From positions 304,544 to 330,343 of the forward strand of contig NW_005178726.1 in the NCBI RefSeq assembly GCF_000350225.1: a stretch of 25,800 nucleotides of DNA, in the 5' to 3' direction. The notes under the pieces are model-generated. The model saw only the letters and a program-made list of their open reading frames with translations, did not search any database and was not told where the DNA came from. Of this stretch, positions 1 to 9,084 are shown piece after piece. Each line of letters opens with the position of its first letter. Within the stretch, counting starts at the first letter, position 1. The stretch is from Chondrus crispus (taxonomy: Eukaryota > Rhodophyta > Florideophyceae > Gigartinales > Gigartinaceae). The position numbers were made by a program, and so were the translations under genes.

Positions 1-66
1 GGGAAGTTCCCACCCCCCGTAGCCCCTTTGCGTCCCGCATCCATACTGCACAACGTCCCGCAAAAA

Positions 67-117
67 CACTTCACGCCCAGCACGCCCACCAGTGGTGGGC
101 GTGCTGGACGTGAAGTG
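67..117. repeat. 25-bp-arm inverted repeat (hairpin)
   Basis: The arms are 67-91 and 93-117 with a one-base loop. They differ at one position (C at 76 versus A at 108, where G would pair). The outer ends read CACTTCACG and CGTGAAGTG. A second short palindrome (GTGGTGGGCCACCAC) follows at about 115-129. No coding sequence is associated. It could be a foldback mobile element remnant or a cruciform-forming site. Confidence 0.85.
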
Positions 118-549
118 GTGGGCCACCACAGTGTCCTTGCCGTACCAATACGCTAGTGCCGCACGGTACAGTACCCAACGGTACTGTATCTGTGCTCCAG
201 CCACAGAAAACGTATCCGTGTGTATTGTTTACAATTCAATCTCACCCGTATTGTTGTTCTCAGATGCAACTCCCATTCTGTCAGTGTTCCGCTGGGAAGA
301 GCATGACGTTCCCACCCATCAACCTTCCTCCGCTTTCCTAACACGCTAACAAAGTGCTGTACAGCTTGCGTCTTCTTCCATTTTGCCTCCAACTGTCACA
401 ATCATTTCCATCAACCACTCGAGCGTTTTGCCAAAACTTTATCTATCCTTTTCTTCACAGCTACAATACAGCAGTGTTGTGAGCACTCACCCCTTGTCAT
501 AGAGAAAGCCAGGTCGTTTATTGGACTCAAAACTCGACTTTGGCCGACC
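118..549. other. Intergenic, no gene seen
   Basis: The short open frames on both strands show no domain or codon pattern I can recognise. It contains a small inverted repeat around 165-188 (GGTACAGTACC / GGTACTGTA) that includes two of the TACTGTA/TACAGTA heptamers recurring in this window. Nothing else is apparent. Confidence 0.5.
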
Positions 550-1115
550 TTGCTCGAGAGTCCACTCGATCACCTTAGGAATCCACCTACCGTCCTTTTT
601 CCCCTAGCTACCCCGTTCCATCCTCCCTCTCTCCTCCCCTCATGTCTGCCTCCTTCTTTTCTCCCTAACTCCCTCTTCCCTACTCCTTTCGCTTCGTGCC
701 GACAGTGTCTCCTTGCGCGCCTTACCCTCCATCCTCTTTTCGCTCCGACGCCCGCCAACGAATGCACCATCTGCCGCCCCTACTTGCACTTCCCTCGCCC
801 CGTCAGCGCGTCCACTACTCGCCCACTCGTACCGCTCCACTTCCGCTTCGCTTCCCTCCATCTGCGCGCCCTCCATTTCCTGCCATTCCCTACCGCTCCC
901 GCTCTCCCCTTTGGGGGACCCCTGCTCACCCTGTCCGTTGCGCCCACACTTCCCTCCGTCCCACTCTCCCGCGTCCGCGCCTCCCCTGCCACCCGCAATT
1001 CTCACGGGACAAGCATAGCCTTGGGACTCCCGCCAGGCCTCATATGTTTTGCATCTAGTTCAGAATCCAGATCTTCTAACAGTACAGTAGTGCTAGTGTC
1101 TACAAGACATATCTA
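550..1115. other. Long pyrimidine-rich tract, probably non-coding
   Basis: The plus strand is strongly C/T-biased for about 500 bp, so several frames stay open on both strands at once (Pro/Ser/Leu-rich on plus, Arg/Gly/Glu-rich on minus). None looks like a folded protein. Similar C/T-rich stretches occur at 10540-10760 and 17480-17720. They may be pieces of one element or 5' untranslated regions. I assign no function. Confidence 0.5.
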
Positions 1116-1149
1116 GACGACAAGTGACCTTGTATGTATGAGGCTACTT

Positions 1150-1603
1150 TTTAACCTATATTCGCTCGACTTGTGCTTGCTCAACAACAAGAAAAAAATA
1201 TACTCTCGCCACCGCACTTGACTTCTGCGTTGCGCAAGGATGGAGTTTGGTGAGATCTGCATGTCTTTTCCAGCCATTTTTAGAATGCCTAAAAAACCCC
1301 CTTTTCGACCAACTTCACAACGTTGTGTGTTGATGTCTTCGAAACCGAAACGCTTGCTTAAAATGTCAACCGGGTATTCAACTTCATTGCATTATTAGAC
1401 TTTCAGTCTATTCACAACAGCTATCCTAATGTTTTGCAAGATGTTATTGTCGAGGGCATGTACGTTAAAGAAATGGTGTCCAAATTGACTTGCAAAGTTT
1501 CGATTTAATGCATCTACTTTTGCAAAAGCAGCTGATCTCATAGGGTGCCATGCCTGACCTCATAAGAGGCAACTGGCTTGTCGTCTACTGTACCTCTCGA
1601 GGC
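1150..1603 (+). repeat. R1 element, degraded copy (R1a)
   Basis: It aligns in the same orientation with 19640-20050. Shared landmarks include a cttgacttctg motif near the start, a cttcgaaaccgaaac motif near 1340, gctatcctaatgtt-ttgcaagatgttattg near 1420-1450, and a tttgcaaaa run before a CCTCATA-type end near 1525-1565. It lies head to head with the next copy, so 1150-2075 forms a large imperfect inverted repeat. It has no coding capacity. Confidence 0.6.
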
Positions 1604-1610
1604 AGCTATA

Positions 1611-2075
1611 GTGTCTTTCCGACGAGGACAGCCCTTTTTTGCAAAAATATATAAAATAAACCGCCAATTTAAAAACCTATCATGGACACTATTTCCTTAC
1701 ATTGCTTAATGTGCTTGTTTGCAGCAATAACATCTTGCAGAACACTGGGATAGCAGTTTTGATCACCCTGAAAGATTAAGAATGTAATGCAGGTTGAGTG
1801 ACTATTGTAATTCCCTTTTTAAACTGACGTTTTTGGTTTCCAAGTATTTTTTCATGCAGTTTAAAGGTGGCTTATAAAAGCTTCTTTTCCAGACATATAT
1901 CTAAAAACGACCGGGAAGAACATGCAATTCGAGCAAACTTCTTTCTGGACTCACAGCGCTAGTCAAGTTCAGTAGCGGGGGTATCTTTTTCTTTCTTGTG
2001 GAGAAAGTGCAAGTCAAGAAAAAAATATGTCGAAAACTGTCCGCATATGAGAACAACGGTCTAATACACAGACAC
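1611..2075 (-). mobile_element. R1 element copy (R1b), non-autonomous, TIR-bounded
   Basis: The left end starts GTGTCTTTCCGAC directly after TA (1609-1610). The right end finishes ..ACAGACAC at 2075. The interior matches 14352-14819 closely and is the reverse complement of 19611-20050. It lies just beyond the 3' side of GH18-like copy A and is part of the duplicated block. A 79-codon open frame (1998-2237) runs out of its right end but is not under visible coding constraint. TA flanks and TIRs suggest a Tc1/mariner-like MITE; the superfamily is inferred. Confidence 0.7.
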
Positions 2076-2322
2076 CAGGATCTTCATATCAGTAACGTAA
2101 ACCTTTCTTTTCTCTCCCCGTTTACAAATGCTGGTCGACTGGATCAGAACCAAATTGGAACAAATATATTGTACGACGCTACGCATCGTACCCAATATCC
2201 TATCCGAGAGGGTACGGATTCTCTGTATATACTGTAATTGCCCGCATTGTACTATCAGATTACGGTGTGCACATGAAGGAAGTGAAGGGCTGCAACAGCC
2301 TCAGAGGCATATCGCTAAAATA

Positions 2323-3006
2323 TCACTGCGCCCATTGGATGTACCCACTCAACGGAATCCCGATGTTCTTGAAATATGTGCAGGCATCATCGTAGAAGCT
2401 AGCTTGAACGATGGAGACCACCACGGCTGGGGTGGAAGTCTGGTAGTTTTCCCATCCATATTCCCATCCATACTCGCTGGAGCTGGAAATCTCGTAATCG
2501 TTTGACGTTTCCGTTCCGCTCGTGTACAACTGCGGGGAGATGTAGTCGATGTTAGATGAAGATAAGAACGAGCCCATCAGGGTGGGGGCATCCGCGATTG
2601 CGTACGGCGCGGAGTGGCTCACAGTCACGACAACTGAAAACCCATTTGATTTAGCTAGAGCAAACGAATTGGCAAAAGCATCAGCAAGACCACTGTCCCC
2701 CCCCTCAACGTCGTACACAATTCCGGAATAGCCAGATAGCTGTCCACCGGTGATTGCCGAATCGATGCCTGTAATGCCGGCCTGTGTGAATTTTCCATTT
2801 TCGTTTCCCCCTCCAAACGAGATGTACTTTGCCCCCTTCAACGAGTCGTACACATTCCCGCTGTCTCTCAACGCGTTCTGCACATCTGTCCATCCGCTAA
2901 AAGCAACGGACATGGTCGCGTCAGAAAGGCCAGGTGTGCTTGCCCATGTCCAAGCGTAGTAACCAACAAGAGCGTCTCCATCGCCTTGACGTACTACTTG
3001 CGTCAT
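2323..3006 (-). pseudogene. GH18-like protein, copy A: no signal peptide, no DPBB (possible pseudogene)
   Basis: The 227-residue frame covers the whole GH18-like domain of copy B: the YYAWTW first strand, the KYISFGGG motif, IVYDVE at the active-site strand, YISPQLY and the C-terminal GYIQWAQ. The first in-frame ATG is at 3006; further upstream the frame reads LAAGFEGD, the end of the paralogues' signal peptide region, and meets a stop without another ATG. Compared with B, 49 bp that encode the start codon and most of the signal peptide are missing at 3030/3031, and the DPBB is absent as in copy C. A 12-bp tandem duplication near 2450-2475 adds EYGWEYGW. The open frame is intact, so a cytosolic product is possible, but loss of the secretion signal points to decay. 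Confidence 0.7.
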
Positions 3007-3166
3007 GTCTCCTTCGAAGCCGGCGGCGAGTTTTTCTGAATATGTTGATGCCTTGCTTCTTGTTTACTTTGGAATGATTCAAAGGTCGCTTGAGGGAGCG
3101 CAGCGCGGGCGTCTGAGAGATGATAGGAGAATGATTCGTGGTACCCTTTCTATCTTGAGCTTCATC

Positions 3167-3175
3167 CTTTATATA
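3167..3175 (-). promoter_or_regulatory. TATA box of GH18-like copy A
   Basis: TATATAAAG on the minus strand, at the same place relative to the gene as in copies B and C, inside a conserved stretch (caagatagaaaggg upstream side). It lies about 165 bp before the ATG at 3006. Confidence 0.55.
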
Positions 3176-3440
3176 CAGTACCCGACGACTTCAAGAAGCT
3201 GTGCACGGCGTCGCCGTACAAGATACGCGAGTGATTTAATTGAGCTGCTGCAACAGTCTCGATGTTGCAAAGTTAGGACTTTCCCATTTTGGATGCAAGT
3301 TTGCCACGGGCAGCAAGCACGACCAAGGGCGTACGTCGTGGAAACCGGCACGTCGCGTGTGCGCGTTTGGTCTTAGTTTTAATGCGCAGATCTATAGCCG
3401 CACCATGCCATACTGTACTACTGTACTGTACTACTGTACG

Positions 3441-3494
3441 TTCAGGAAGCAAACAGGATATATCCGATTGGATATATCCTGTTTGCTTCCTGAA
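3441..3494. repeat. Perfect 25-bp inverted repeat
   Basis: The arms 3441-3465 and 3470-3494 are exact reverse complements with a 4-base loop (GATT). The arm begins TTCAGGAAGCAAACAGGA. Blocks B (about 16540) and C (about 20210) have only the first arm, so the second arm is specific to block A. It sits in the upstream flank of the GH18-like gene. Confidence 0.9.
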
Positions 3495-3770
3495 CAATTG
3501 ATGGTCTCGAATTTCCCATATTCATATATCCCCGGCCAGATTCTCTACGCGTGGTATGATTGGGAAGCGCAATTTTTGACAAACAATAAAACATGTCGCA
3601 AGAATTGGCTTCCTCATTTGATTTGAGATATCCACTTCGCCCGCTGTATGTCAAACAGTGTGGACAAACCCGAGACACACGAATACGTCTGTGAAGCGAA
3701 TTTCCCCCTGATTGTGAGTACAATCGTTCGCACTCCAGTATCGCGAGGGCTTTTAGTGCAGCTCTTGATG

Positions 3771-3826
3771 CCTGCGACATTGTTGTATGGCGGATGTCTA
3801 GATCCGCCATACAACAATGTCGCAGG
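3771..3826. repeat. Perfect 25-bp inverted repeat, block A
   Basis: The arms are 3771-3795 and 3802-3826, exact complements, with a loop GTCTAG. The arm contains TTGTTGTATGGCGGAT. The same hairpin with a longer loop is at about 16821-16889 in block B. Block C lacks it. Confidence 0.9.
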
Positions 3827-4010
3827 TGACAGCAGGGTGGCGCACACGGAACGTACGTGGGCAAAGCCAAGTGACTTCTACAGACTAAAATGCCACTAAG
3901 AAAGAGCGTGAAAGTAGGAGGGCTTCCTCTACTGTACAGTAGTCGCGGTGATTCATGATGTTCGTGTTTGTCAAGAATGGAGTGAACATTTCGCGAAATA
4001 TATGCATGTA
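3827..4010. other. Upstream flank of the GH18-like gene, no gene
   Basis: This is conserved duplicated flank, also present in blocks B and C. It contains the palindrome TACTGTACAGTA near 3933-3944. The long minus-strand frame at 3442-4020 is not preserved in B or C, so I call the stretch non-coding. Confidence 0.55.
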
Positions 4011-4458
4011 CACTGATCACAGCAATTAACCTGGGCCAACTTAATTCTGAAGCCCCTTTTTCAGGTCTATAACCATATTTAACATGGTCCGGATTAATTG
4101 TGAACCCAGATTAATATATGGTCAAATCAGATATAACATGGTCCAGTTTATTTGTGAACCACTGGATTAACCTTGATTTCTAACATTGCTGACAAGTATT
4201 CAAGAAATTACGGCTCCACTTCTTGCCCATTGAAATGGACACGATGCTTGGATATTATTGTCTGCAGCTCAGAAAAGAGCTGCTTCTCTTCCCAAAGACC
4301 ATATCGAGGCGGCGACATGCGTTCTCGCCCTTTTGGAACTCTAAATGCGACTCATCATAAGACTGTTTCCTCCAGGTCAAAACCAATAATAACCTGGTCC
4401 AGTTTATTTCTGAACCCAGGTTAATATATAGACCAAGGTTAATTGCTGTGATCAGGTG
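4011..4458. mobile_element. 448-bp non-autonomous element (MITE) with TA target duplication
   Basis: The left end is CACTGATCACAGCAATTAACC and the right end reads inward as CACCTGATCACAGCAATTA. The element is flanked by TA at 4009-4010 and 4459-4460. Block B has the unoccupied site at about 17061-17064 (GTAC), so both ends are defined by comparison; a GTAC duplication with one-base-shorter ends fits equally well. Inside, a subterminal motif (GGTCCAGTTTATTTGTGAAC and variants) followed by TTAATATA recurs several times near both ends. There is no coding capacity. TA duplication and CAC-type ends suggest Tc1/mariner-like mobilisation (inferred). Confidence 0.8.
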
Positions 4459-4586
4459 TACTGTATCTAGTCGCGTTGTCCGGACCTCATAGCTCGTTGC
4501 GTTGTCGTGCTGAGAGGACGATGGAAGGACTTGTGCCGATTGATGTTTAAAGATGAAAAACTACGTGGAAGGGTGGTTTTGAGAGA

Positions 4587-4886
4587 ACCACGTCGCTTTC
4601 TTTTGAATGCACCAGAAATACGAATTAGGTAAATATCATTAAACAGGCTCTATTTGAATGTTTTTAGTTGACATGTTGTCAGAGCGGGTGCCTATATCCA
4701 AAGTCGACTGTTGGTTCCACAGATGCGCTTTCGTTCGAAGATACGCTCAAATCTTTAAACTTTAAAAAGTGTCCAAATCGTTAAAGAAATGGTATTTTTT
4801 GTTTAATTCTATCCAGCTTAGTGTCGGAAACAGAAAACAATACGAATTAGGCTCCGAACGGTTACCTACCCTTCCCCGCGAGGGTA
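4587..4886. other. Intergenic between block A and the pogo element
   Basis: No open frame of interest. A short motif, atacgaattagg, appears twice (about 4618 and 4839). GCTCCGAAC at 4851-4859 is matched by an inverted CTCCGAAC just outside the right end of the pogo element (7263-7270), so the element's terminal repeat may be longer than I mark. Confidence 0.4.
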
Positions 4887-5265
4887 AAAGGGGGTTGCCG
4901 GTGTTGTCCGACAGTGACAAAAAGTTCGGACATGCAAAATATTTGTAAGAAACATCTTCGACACGGGCCAAAGTGCGGCACGGCAGCCTAACAGCGCTAG
5001 AAAGTGCGCTGTATCTCATAACGAAGTGGATGAAATTAAAAAACAAATATCCCAATCGATTGCGCACAGCGTTTTACGTATAGGAGTGTAACTGCCAAAG
5101 CACACAAAACAGGCGGACTTTTCAAATTCTCGTCCGGTATCCCTTCGACCTATTCCAACTCACTGTCAACTCAATTCACAGCATTCCGATATACACATAA
5201 ACGCCACTACTTCCAACTTCTATACCTGCCCTTCTGGACCACTTTTGGCATCTCGCGAATGAAAA

Positions 5266-6702
5266 ATGCCGCCTGCTTCGCGTGAACAGCGCATTATGGC
5301 TGCAATGAAAATGGTCACAGATGGCCAAACCTACAGGCAAGCAGTAGAACGACACCAAATCCCCAGATCCACAATTGCAAGCCGCATACAAGCTGCCTCT
5401 CCCTCCTCGCAACGAATTCGAAAAATCCGAGCTGGTCTCCGCACACTCACATCAGTTGAGGAAGACCTTGTGCTTAATCTCATAACTCGCTCTGCTGAAC
5501 GTGGATTACCTTTAACGCGGAGACTTGTCGAAGAAGCAATCGAAATTATCATAAGTCGTATGACTCCTGCACGTCGCCTCGTGCTCAAGTTTAAGGGAGG
5601 GACAACGGGAACAAGATATCTACGTAACTTTCATCGCCGCCACAGGGACAAGATACTGTTCTCCAAGCCACTGAGGGAAGAAGCCGTTCGATTTCATGCA
5701 TGTAACGGTGACGCTTTAACGACACATTTTGCTCGTCTTGAAAAAATTATTCAAGAGCACAACATCGACAGCCCAAGGATCTGGAACTGTGACGAAACAG
5801 GCGCAACACCCGGGCGAGATGCAAATGGAAAGCAGACTTCACGTGTATATGTCACCAGAGCGGGGGCGCGCGACGCCAAAATCGGAAATTTTCTGAGCAC
5901 AAACAGGGTGACAATGCTTCCAGCGGTGAGCGCAGACGGTGAGACAGTGCCACCGATGTTTGTATTTAAAGGCTCGCGGCTTCCATACCGTGTTGTGGTT
6001 CAAGACGGCATGAAAGCTGTGCAGACATACGCTGATTGCTTGCCTCGAGGGTCAATCGTATCAATGAGGTCCGAAGGCGGTGGCGTCGATACAAAAAAAT
6101 TCTTAGAATGGTGCAGGCATTTTATCTCGAACGTGAGGGATCTGACTAGAGGTGGCCGTAAAGTGTTGCTGATACTGGATGGGTATCGGTCACACATGTC
6201 TCTTGCAGCTCTTGAGATGTTGGACTATAATGATGTTATCGTTTATGCACTACCCGCCCACACATCAGGCAAAACACAACCTTTGGATGTGACAATTTTT
6301 TCTCCTTTTAAGGGTGCTTTGAACGACGCTATAAATTTGGCCGTGGCAAAGGATGAACAAAACAACTGGGACGCATTCGCATTTTCCAGCATGTTGAGGT
6401 ACGCCTACAAAAAAGCGTTTACGAACAGTAATATTATCTCTGCGTTTCGCCGTTCTGGTATATGGCCATTAGATGCGCATCAGCTTCTATCTATTCCACG
6501 CCCTCAGAGCCATATGCACCAGGTGATGATGTCAGTGACGGAGCTGGAGCAATTGCTGGAAGTGCGGCGAACAGAAATACGTCATTCAGTTTTGGGTTCT
6601 GATGTGAACCTGAGTCATAGTGGTTTTGTTGATACGACTAGAGGTCAGATGCTGACATCATTTAATGCTATGAAATTTAGCGAGAGAGAAATACCGCAAT
6701 GA
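5266..6702 (+). CDS. pogo/Tigger-like DDE transposase
   Basis: The 478-residue open frame starts at an ATG in good context (AAAATGCC). Domain order: psq-type helix-turn-helix at about residues 10-42 (QTYRQAVERHQIPRSTIASR), CENP-B-type DNA-binding region at about 60-135, then the DDE_1 catalytic core. Catalytic aspartates are D176 (WNCDETG), D305 (LILDGYRSH) and D341 (TQPLDVTIF), giving DD35D spacing. The motif ISAFRRSGIWPLD near 390-403 is typical of pogo-family transposases. The role is cut-and-paste transposition of the surrounding element in the nucleus. The frame stops early at 6702; a basic tail continues in another frame (see next entry), so the gene may carry a recent one-base lesion although the whole catalytic core is intact. 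Confidence 0.9.
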   Translation: MPPASREQRIMAAMKMVTDGQTYRQAVERHQIPRSTIASRIQAASPSSQRIRKIRAGLRTLTSVEEDLVLNLITRSAERGLPLTRRLVEEAIEIIISRMTPARRLVLKFKGGTTGTRYLRNFHRRHRDKILFSKPLREEAVRFHACNGDALTTHFARLEKIIQEHNIDSPRIWNCDETGATPGRDANGKQTSRVYVTRAGARDAKIGNFLSTNRVTMLPAVSADGETVPPMFVFKGSRLPYRVVVQDGMKAVQTYADCLPRGSIVSMRSEGGGVDTKKFLEWCRHFISNVRDLTRGGRKVLLILDGYRSHMSLAALEMLDYNDVIVYALPAHTSGKTQPLDVTIFSPFKGALNDAINLAVAKDEQNNWDAFAFSSMLRYAYKKAFTNSNIISAFRRSGIWPLDAHQLLSIPRPQSHMHQVMMSVTELEQLLEVRRTEIRHSVLGSDVNLSHSGFVDTTRGQMLTSFNAMKFSEREIPQ

Positions 6703-6955
6703 TGAGCGGCGCAAGCTGACGGAAGCAGCAAAGGCTGCAGAACTGTCTTTGCGGAAAGCTCGTCGCACAGAAAGGGCACAGGCGGAAGCAGTAAACTTTC
6801 GTAATGCGCGATGGGCGAAGCGAGCGGAACTTGCTGGCATGACAATTGGGGTGTTTAAGAAGCGAGTGAGGTCGCTTCGAGAGCGGAGAGCCATCGCACG
6901 TCGTATGGTAATTATGAGGAAGCAGAAGACGTTTCGAAATGGGCACAATTTTTGA
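6683..6955 (+). pseudogene. Frameshifted C-terminal tail of the pogo transposase
   Basis: From about 6683 the neighbouring frame reads REKYRNDERRKLTEAAKAAE and runs to a stop at 6955, rich in Lys/Arg/Glu/Ala and helix-prone. It joins the end of the main frame (KFSERE) smoothly after a one-base shift, so the original protein was probably about 565 residues with a basic coiled C-terminus, as in other pogo-type proteins. The alternative is a natural end at 6702 with a fortuitous downstream frame. Confidence 0.6.
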
Positions 6956-7262
6956 GCAAAGTGACGGGTTTGATGTGGGATCGGTGACGTGGCGAATAAT
7001 TTTGTTTCCAAAAAATAATGTTGTATGAGGAAAATGTGCTTGCATTTCCGATCTTTGTGCTCGGTTGGGGCGCAAAAGTGTCCGCGTGCTTCAATCTCAC
7101 TCGTCTTGTGTGTCCGTGGTTGTTTTGGCCAAGTCCCACTGGACGACGGGCTGACAGTGTCCCCGTCGCAAAACATAAAAAACGGTGATTGTTTGACAAT
7201 TAGAAGTACTTTTTCCTTTTAATATTGAGGTTTTTGTCCGACGTCTTCAGCACCCCCCTTTA

Positions 7263-7818
7263 GTTCGGAGTGAATTTCAAACAATATAAATGAAAAAAGA
7301 GCTTCACATGGACCTCACGCGATTATGAGTAACCAATCGCTGCCTGATGGTGTCGGAAACCACGTCCATGCACCAAAAACGTGGCTGAAAACAACGGAAA
7401 ACAATCTAGCTCGGAGATTCCGCTCCACTCTCAGCCGGTCTGATTTTCCACGACGCAGGGAAATTTGGAGTAAGGTTTTCGCCACTGCTCAGGGTCATTG
7501 AATGACTTCGAAAAACTTATAGAATGACCGTCATTCTATAAGTTCTTCGAAGCTGGAATTTGGAAATCAGAAATATGACAGCAATGCATCGATTTCCAAT
7601 TTCCGATTCGCCGTTCGGTCTATAACATTTAGAAACCTTTCACAGACAACCAATAATATCGCACTCGAGTACTAGGTGTCCCCAGGAGTGCTCATACTCG
7701 ATCGTTCCCTCTGTCATCGCCATTGCAGATACCGATGCCTGCTCGATTCCATCGTGAAATCGTTCCCTCTGCTACATGCTATTTAAGAGAAATATGGCTG
7801 TTCGTTTCCTCTACGTGA
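7263..7818. other. Intergenic with a hairpin, no gene
   Basis: No convincing coding frame. The notable structure is the hairpin at 7506-7552. An ATG at about 7795 begins a short basic frame (MAVRFLYVTRRRLPFRR) that may be the frameshifted N-terminus of the Harbinger transposase that follows. Confidence 0.45.
7506..7552. repeat. 23-bp-arm inverted repeat
   Basis: The arms are 7506-7528 and 7530-7552 with a one-base loop and one mismatch (A at 7513 region versus the expected G). The core is ACTTATAGAATGAC / GTCATTCTATAAGT. It could be a miniature foldback element. No gene is attached. Confidence 0.85.
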
Positions 7819-9084
7819 CTAGGCGGCGTCTCCCGTTCCGCAGAGTATTGCCGATCGAGAAAAAAGAAAAATTGGAGAGACATTGCAAATAGTTTTCTCA
7901 GCAATCTTACAGGGCCAATTAGTTGCCTTGTTCCTCCTCGACGGACGATCACAGCGTTCAAAGAAAGTTTCTGCCTGGAAAAACATCTGGCGTTGACTGG
8001 TGAAGACCTATTTACAAGACTATGTCGCCTCTCTCCGGCACAATTTCAACACCTTTGCAAAAATTTCCAGCCGGTGCTAGAGAGGTCTCAAATTCGACTA
8101 AATTGCACAAACGCAACGAAAAGCGTTGAAACTATGCTTTGCATCACAATTTGTACTTTTGCAGGGAATACCCACTTAGATACTGGTTGTTCGTATGGTG
8201 TGGCAGTGTCCAACACATACGCATTATTTCATGAAACATTTCAAGCCCTCAAGAAAGTGCTTGCACCAATCGAATATCCTACCTTTATCCCAAGTTGCCA
8301 AGCGGCAGCGGAGCAATTCCAAAGTTTGCGCAATTCGCCCCTAGAAGATACAATGGAAAACTTAACTTAACTAATTTTAAACAACATCGCAGCAATTGAT
8401 GACATTGCTCTAAAAGTGCGGCAGCCTACGTTACACGACACTCCACACCCACGCAAGTACTTCAACTGAAAAGGGTTCTACGATTTGTGTGTGCAAGCCG
8501 CTGTTGCGGCTGACTACATATTTGTGTTTGTGCCTGCCCGCCATGCAGGTAGCACTCATGATTCGACGGCATTTCAAGCCACGCTATTGTATTTGGTAAT
8601 GAAACAAGGGGGTCTGCCTTCATGGGCACGCATTGCGGTCGATGACGCCTATGCTAATAGTCAGCACGAGTTGACACCATACAGTGGATTTAGCCTGTCT
8701 CAGAGACAGGATGCGTTTAGCTTTTATTCGTCGTCTTGTGGCGTCACTGTTGAGCAAGCCATTGGAATGTTGATTTCTCGCTTCGGCGTTTTTTGGTCAC
8801 CCCTTCGTTTCTCGGTGTCTTGCAGCACTCTCATTGTTGTTGTTTGCTGCAAAATTCATAACCATTTTCTTGAAAGCGATGATCAAAACTATTTCGAGAC
8901 TCTGGATACAGCACAGGAGAACGATGTACGAGGAACGCCTTTCGTGCATACACAAAATAATTTGCACATGGAGCAAGCAATGCAAAAAGGGCGGGTTCGC
9001 GTAAGGGAAAACACAGAAGAGAGGGACAAAGTTGCAGATATGTTACGTCGACTTGGTCTCATACGATCCCCAAGAAGACTGTAG
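7819..9084 (+). pseudogene. PIF/Harbinger transposase, inactivated (two in-frame stops)
   Basis: One reading frame runs from 7819 to the stop at 9084, interrupted by TAA at 8368-8370 and TGA at 8467-8469. Downstream of the stops the frame continues unchanged. Recognisable DDE_4/HARBI1-type landmarks are AAIDDIALKV (first acid), PRKYFN-stop-KGFYDL, HAGSTHDSTAF (second acid), IAVDDAYAN, and VEQAIGMLISRFGVFW (catalytic Glu). The TGA lies where a basic residue is usual before KGFY, consistent with CGA to TGA decay. The N-terminus is uncertain because no in-frame ATG precedes 7993. It is a different lineage from the Harbinger transposase at 12913-14097. Confidence 0.8.

Larger units (their letters stand above)
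1609..4586. repeat. Segmental duplication block A
   Basis: This block is collinear with block B (14350-17196). It holds the R1 copy, the GH18-like gene on the minus strand, a TATA box, and about 1 kb of upstream flank ending at a shared ctacgtggaagggtggttttgagaga motif (written here as adjacent pieces ctacgtggaaggg and tggttttgagaga). Relative to B it carries an extra palindrome arm at 3470-3494, a 448-bp insertion at 4011-4458, and deletions inside the gene. After 4586 the homology stops abruptly. Confidence 0.75.
4887..7260 (+). mobile_element. pogo/Tigger-like DNA transposon (about 2.4 kb)
   Basis: It surrounds the pogo-type transposase. The left end AAAAGGGGGTTGCCGG and the right end (read inward) AAGGGGGGTGCTGAAG align with one gap and continue with partial matches to a shared GAC about 26 bp in (GTCCGAC left, GTCGGAC right). 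TA lies outside both ends (4885-4886 and 7261-7262), as expected for Tc1/mariner/pogo elements, and the length is usual for Tigger. The ends lack the typical CAGT start, and a matching CTCCGAAC just outside each end leaves the true boundaries uncertain. Confidence 0.55.

Noticed and set aside
550..1116. 188-codon plus-strand frame
   Set aside because: It is explained by the pyrimidine-rich tract. Pro/Leu/Ser-rich in one frame and open in the others too.
1998..2237. 79-codon plus-strand frame found intact also at 14742-14981
   Set aside because: It crosses the right end of an R1 element. Differences between the two copies are mostly amino-acid-changing, and block C has early stops. No sign of coding selection.
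3442..4020. 192-codon minus-strand open frame in the upstream flank of copy A
   Set aside because: It runs through two perfect hairpins, and the matching sequence in blocks B and C is frameshifted and interrupted, so it is not a conserved gene.
4885..7262. The pogo transposase as the source of R1 mobilisation
   Set aside because: Both use TA, but the ends differ (AAAGGGGG versus GTGTCTNTCCGACC). The short shared TGTCCGAC inside the pogo ends is too little evidence.
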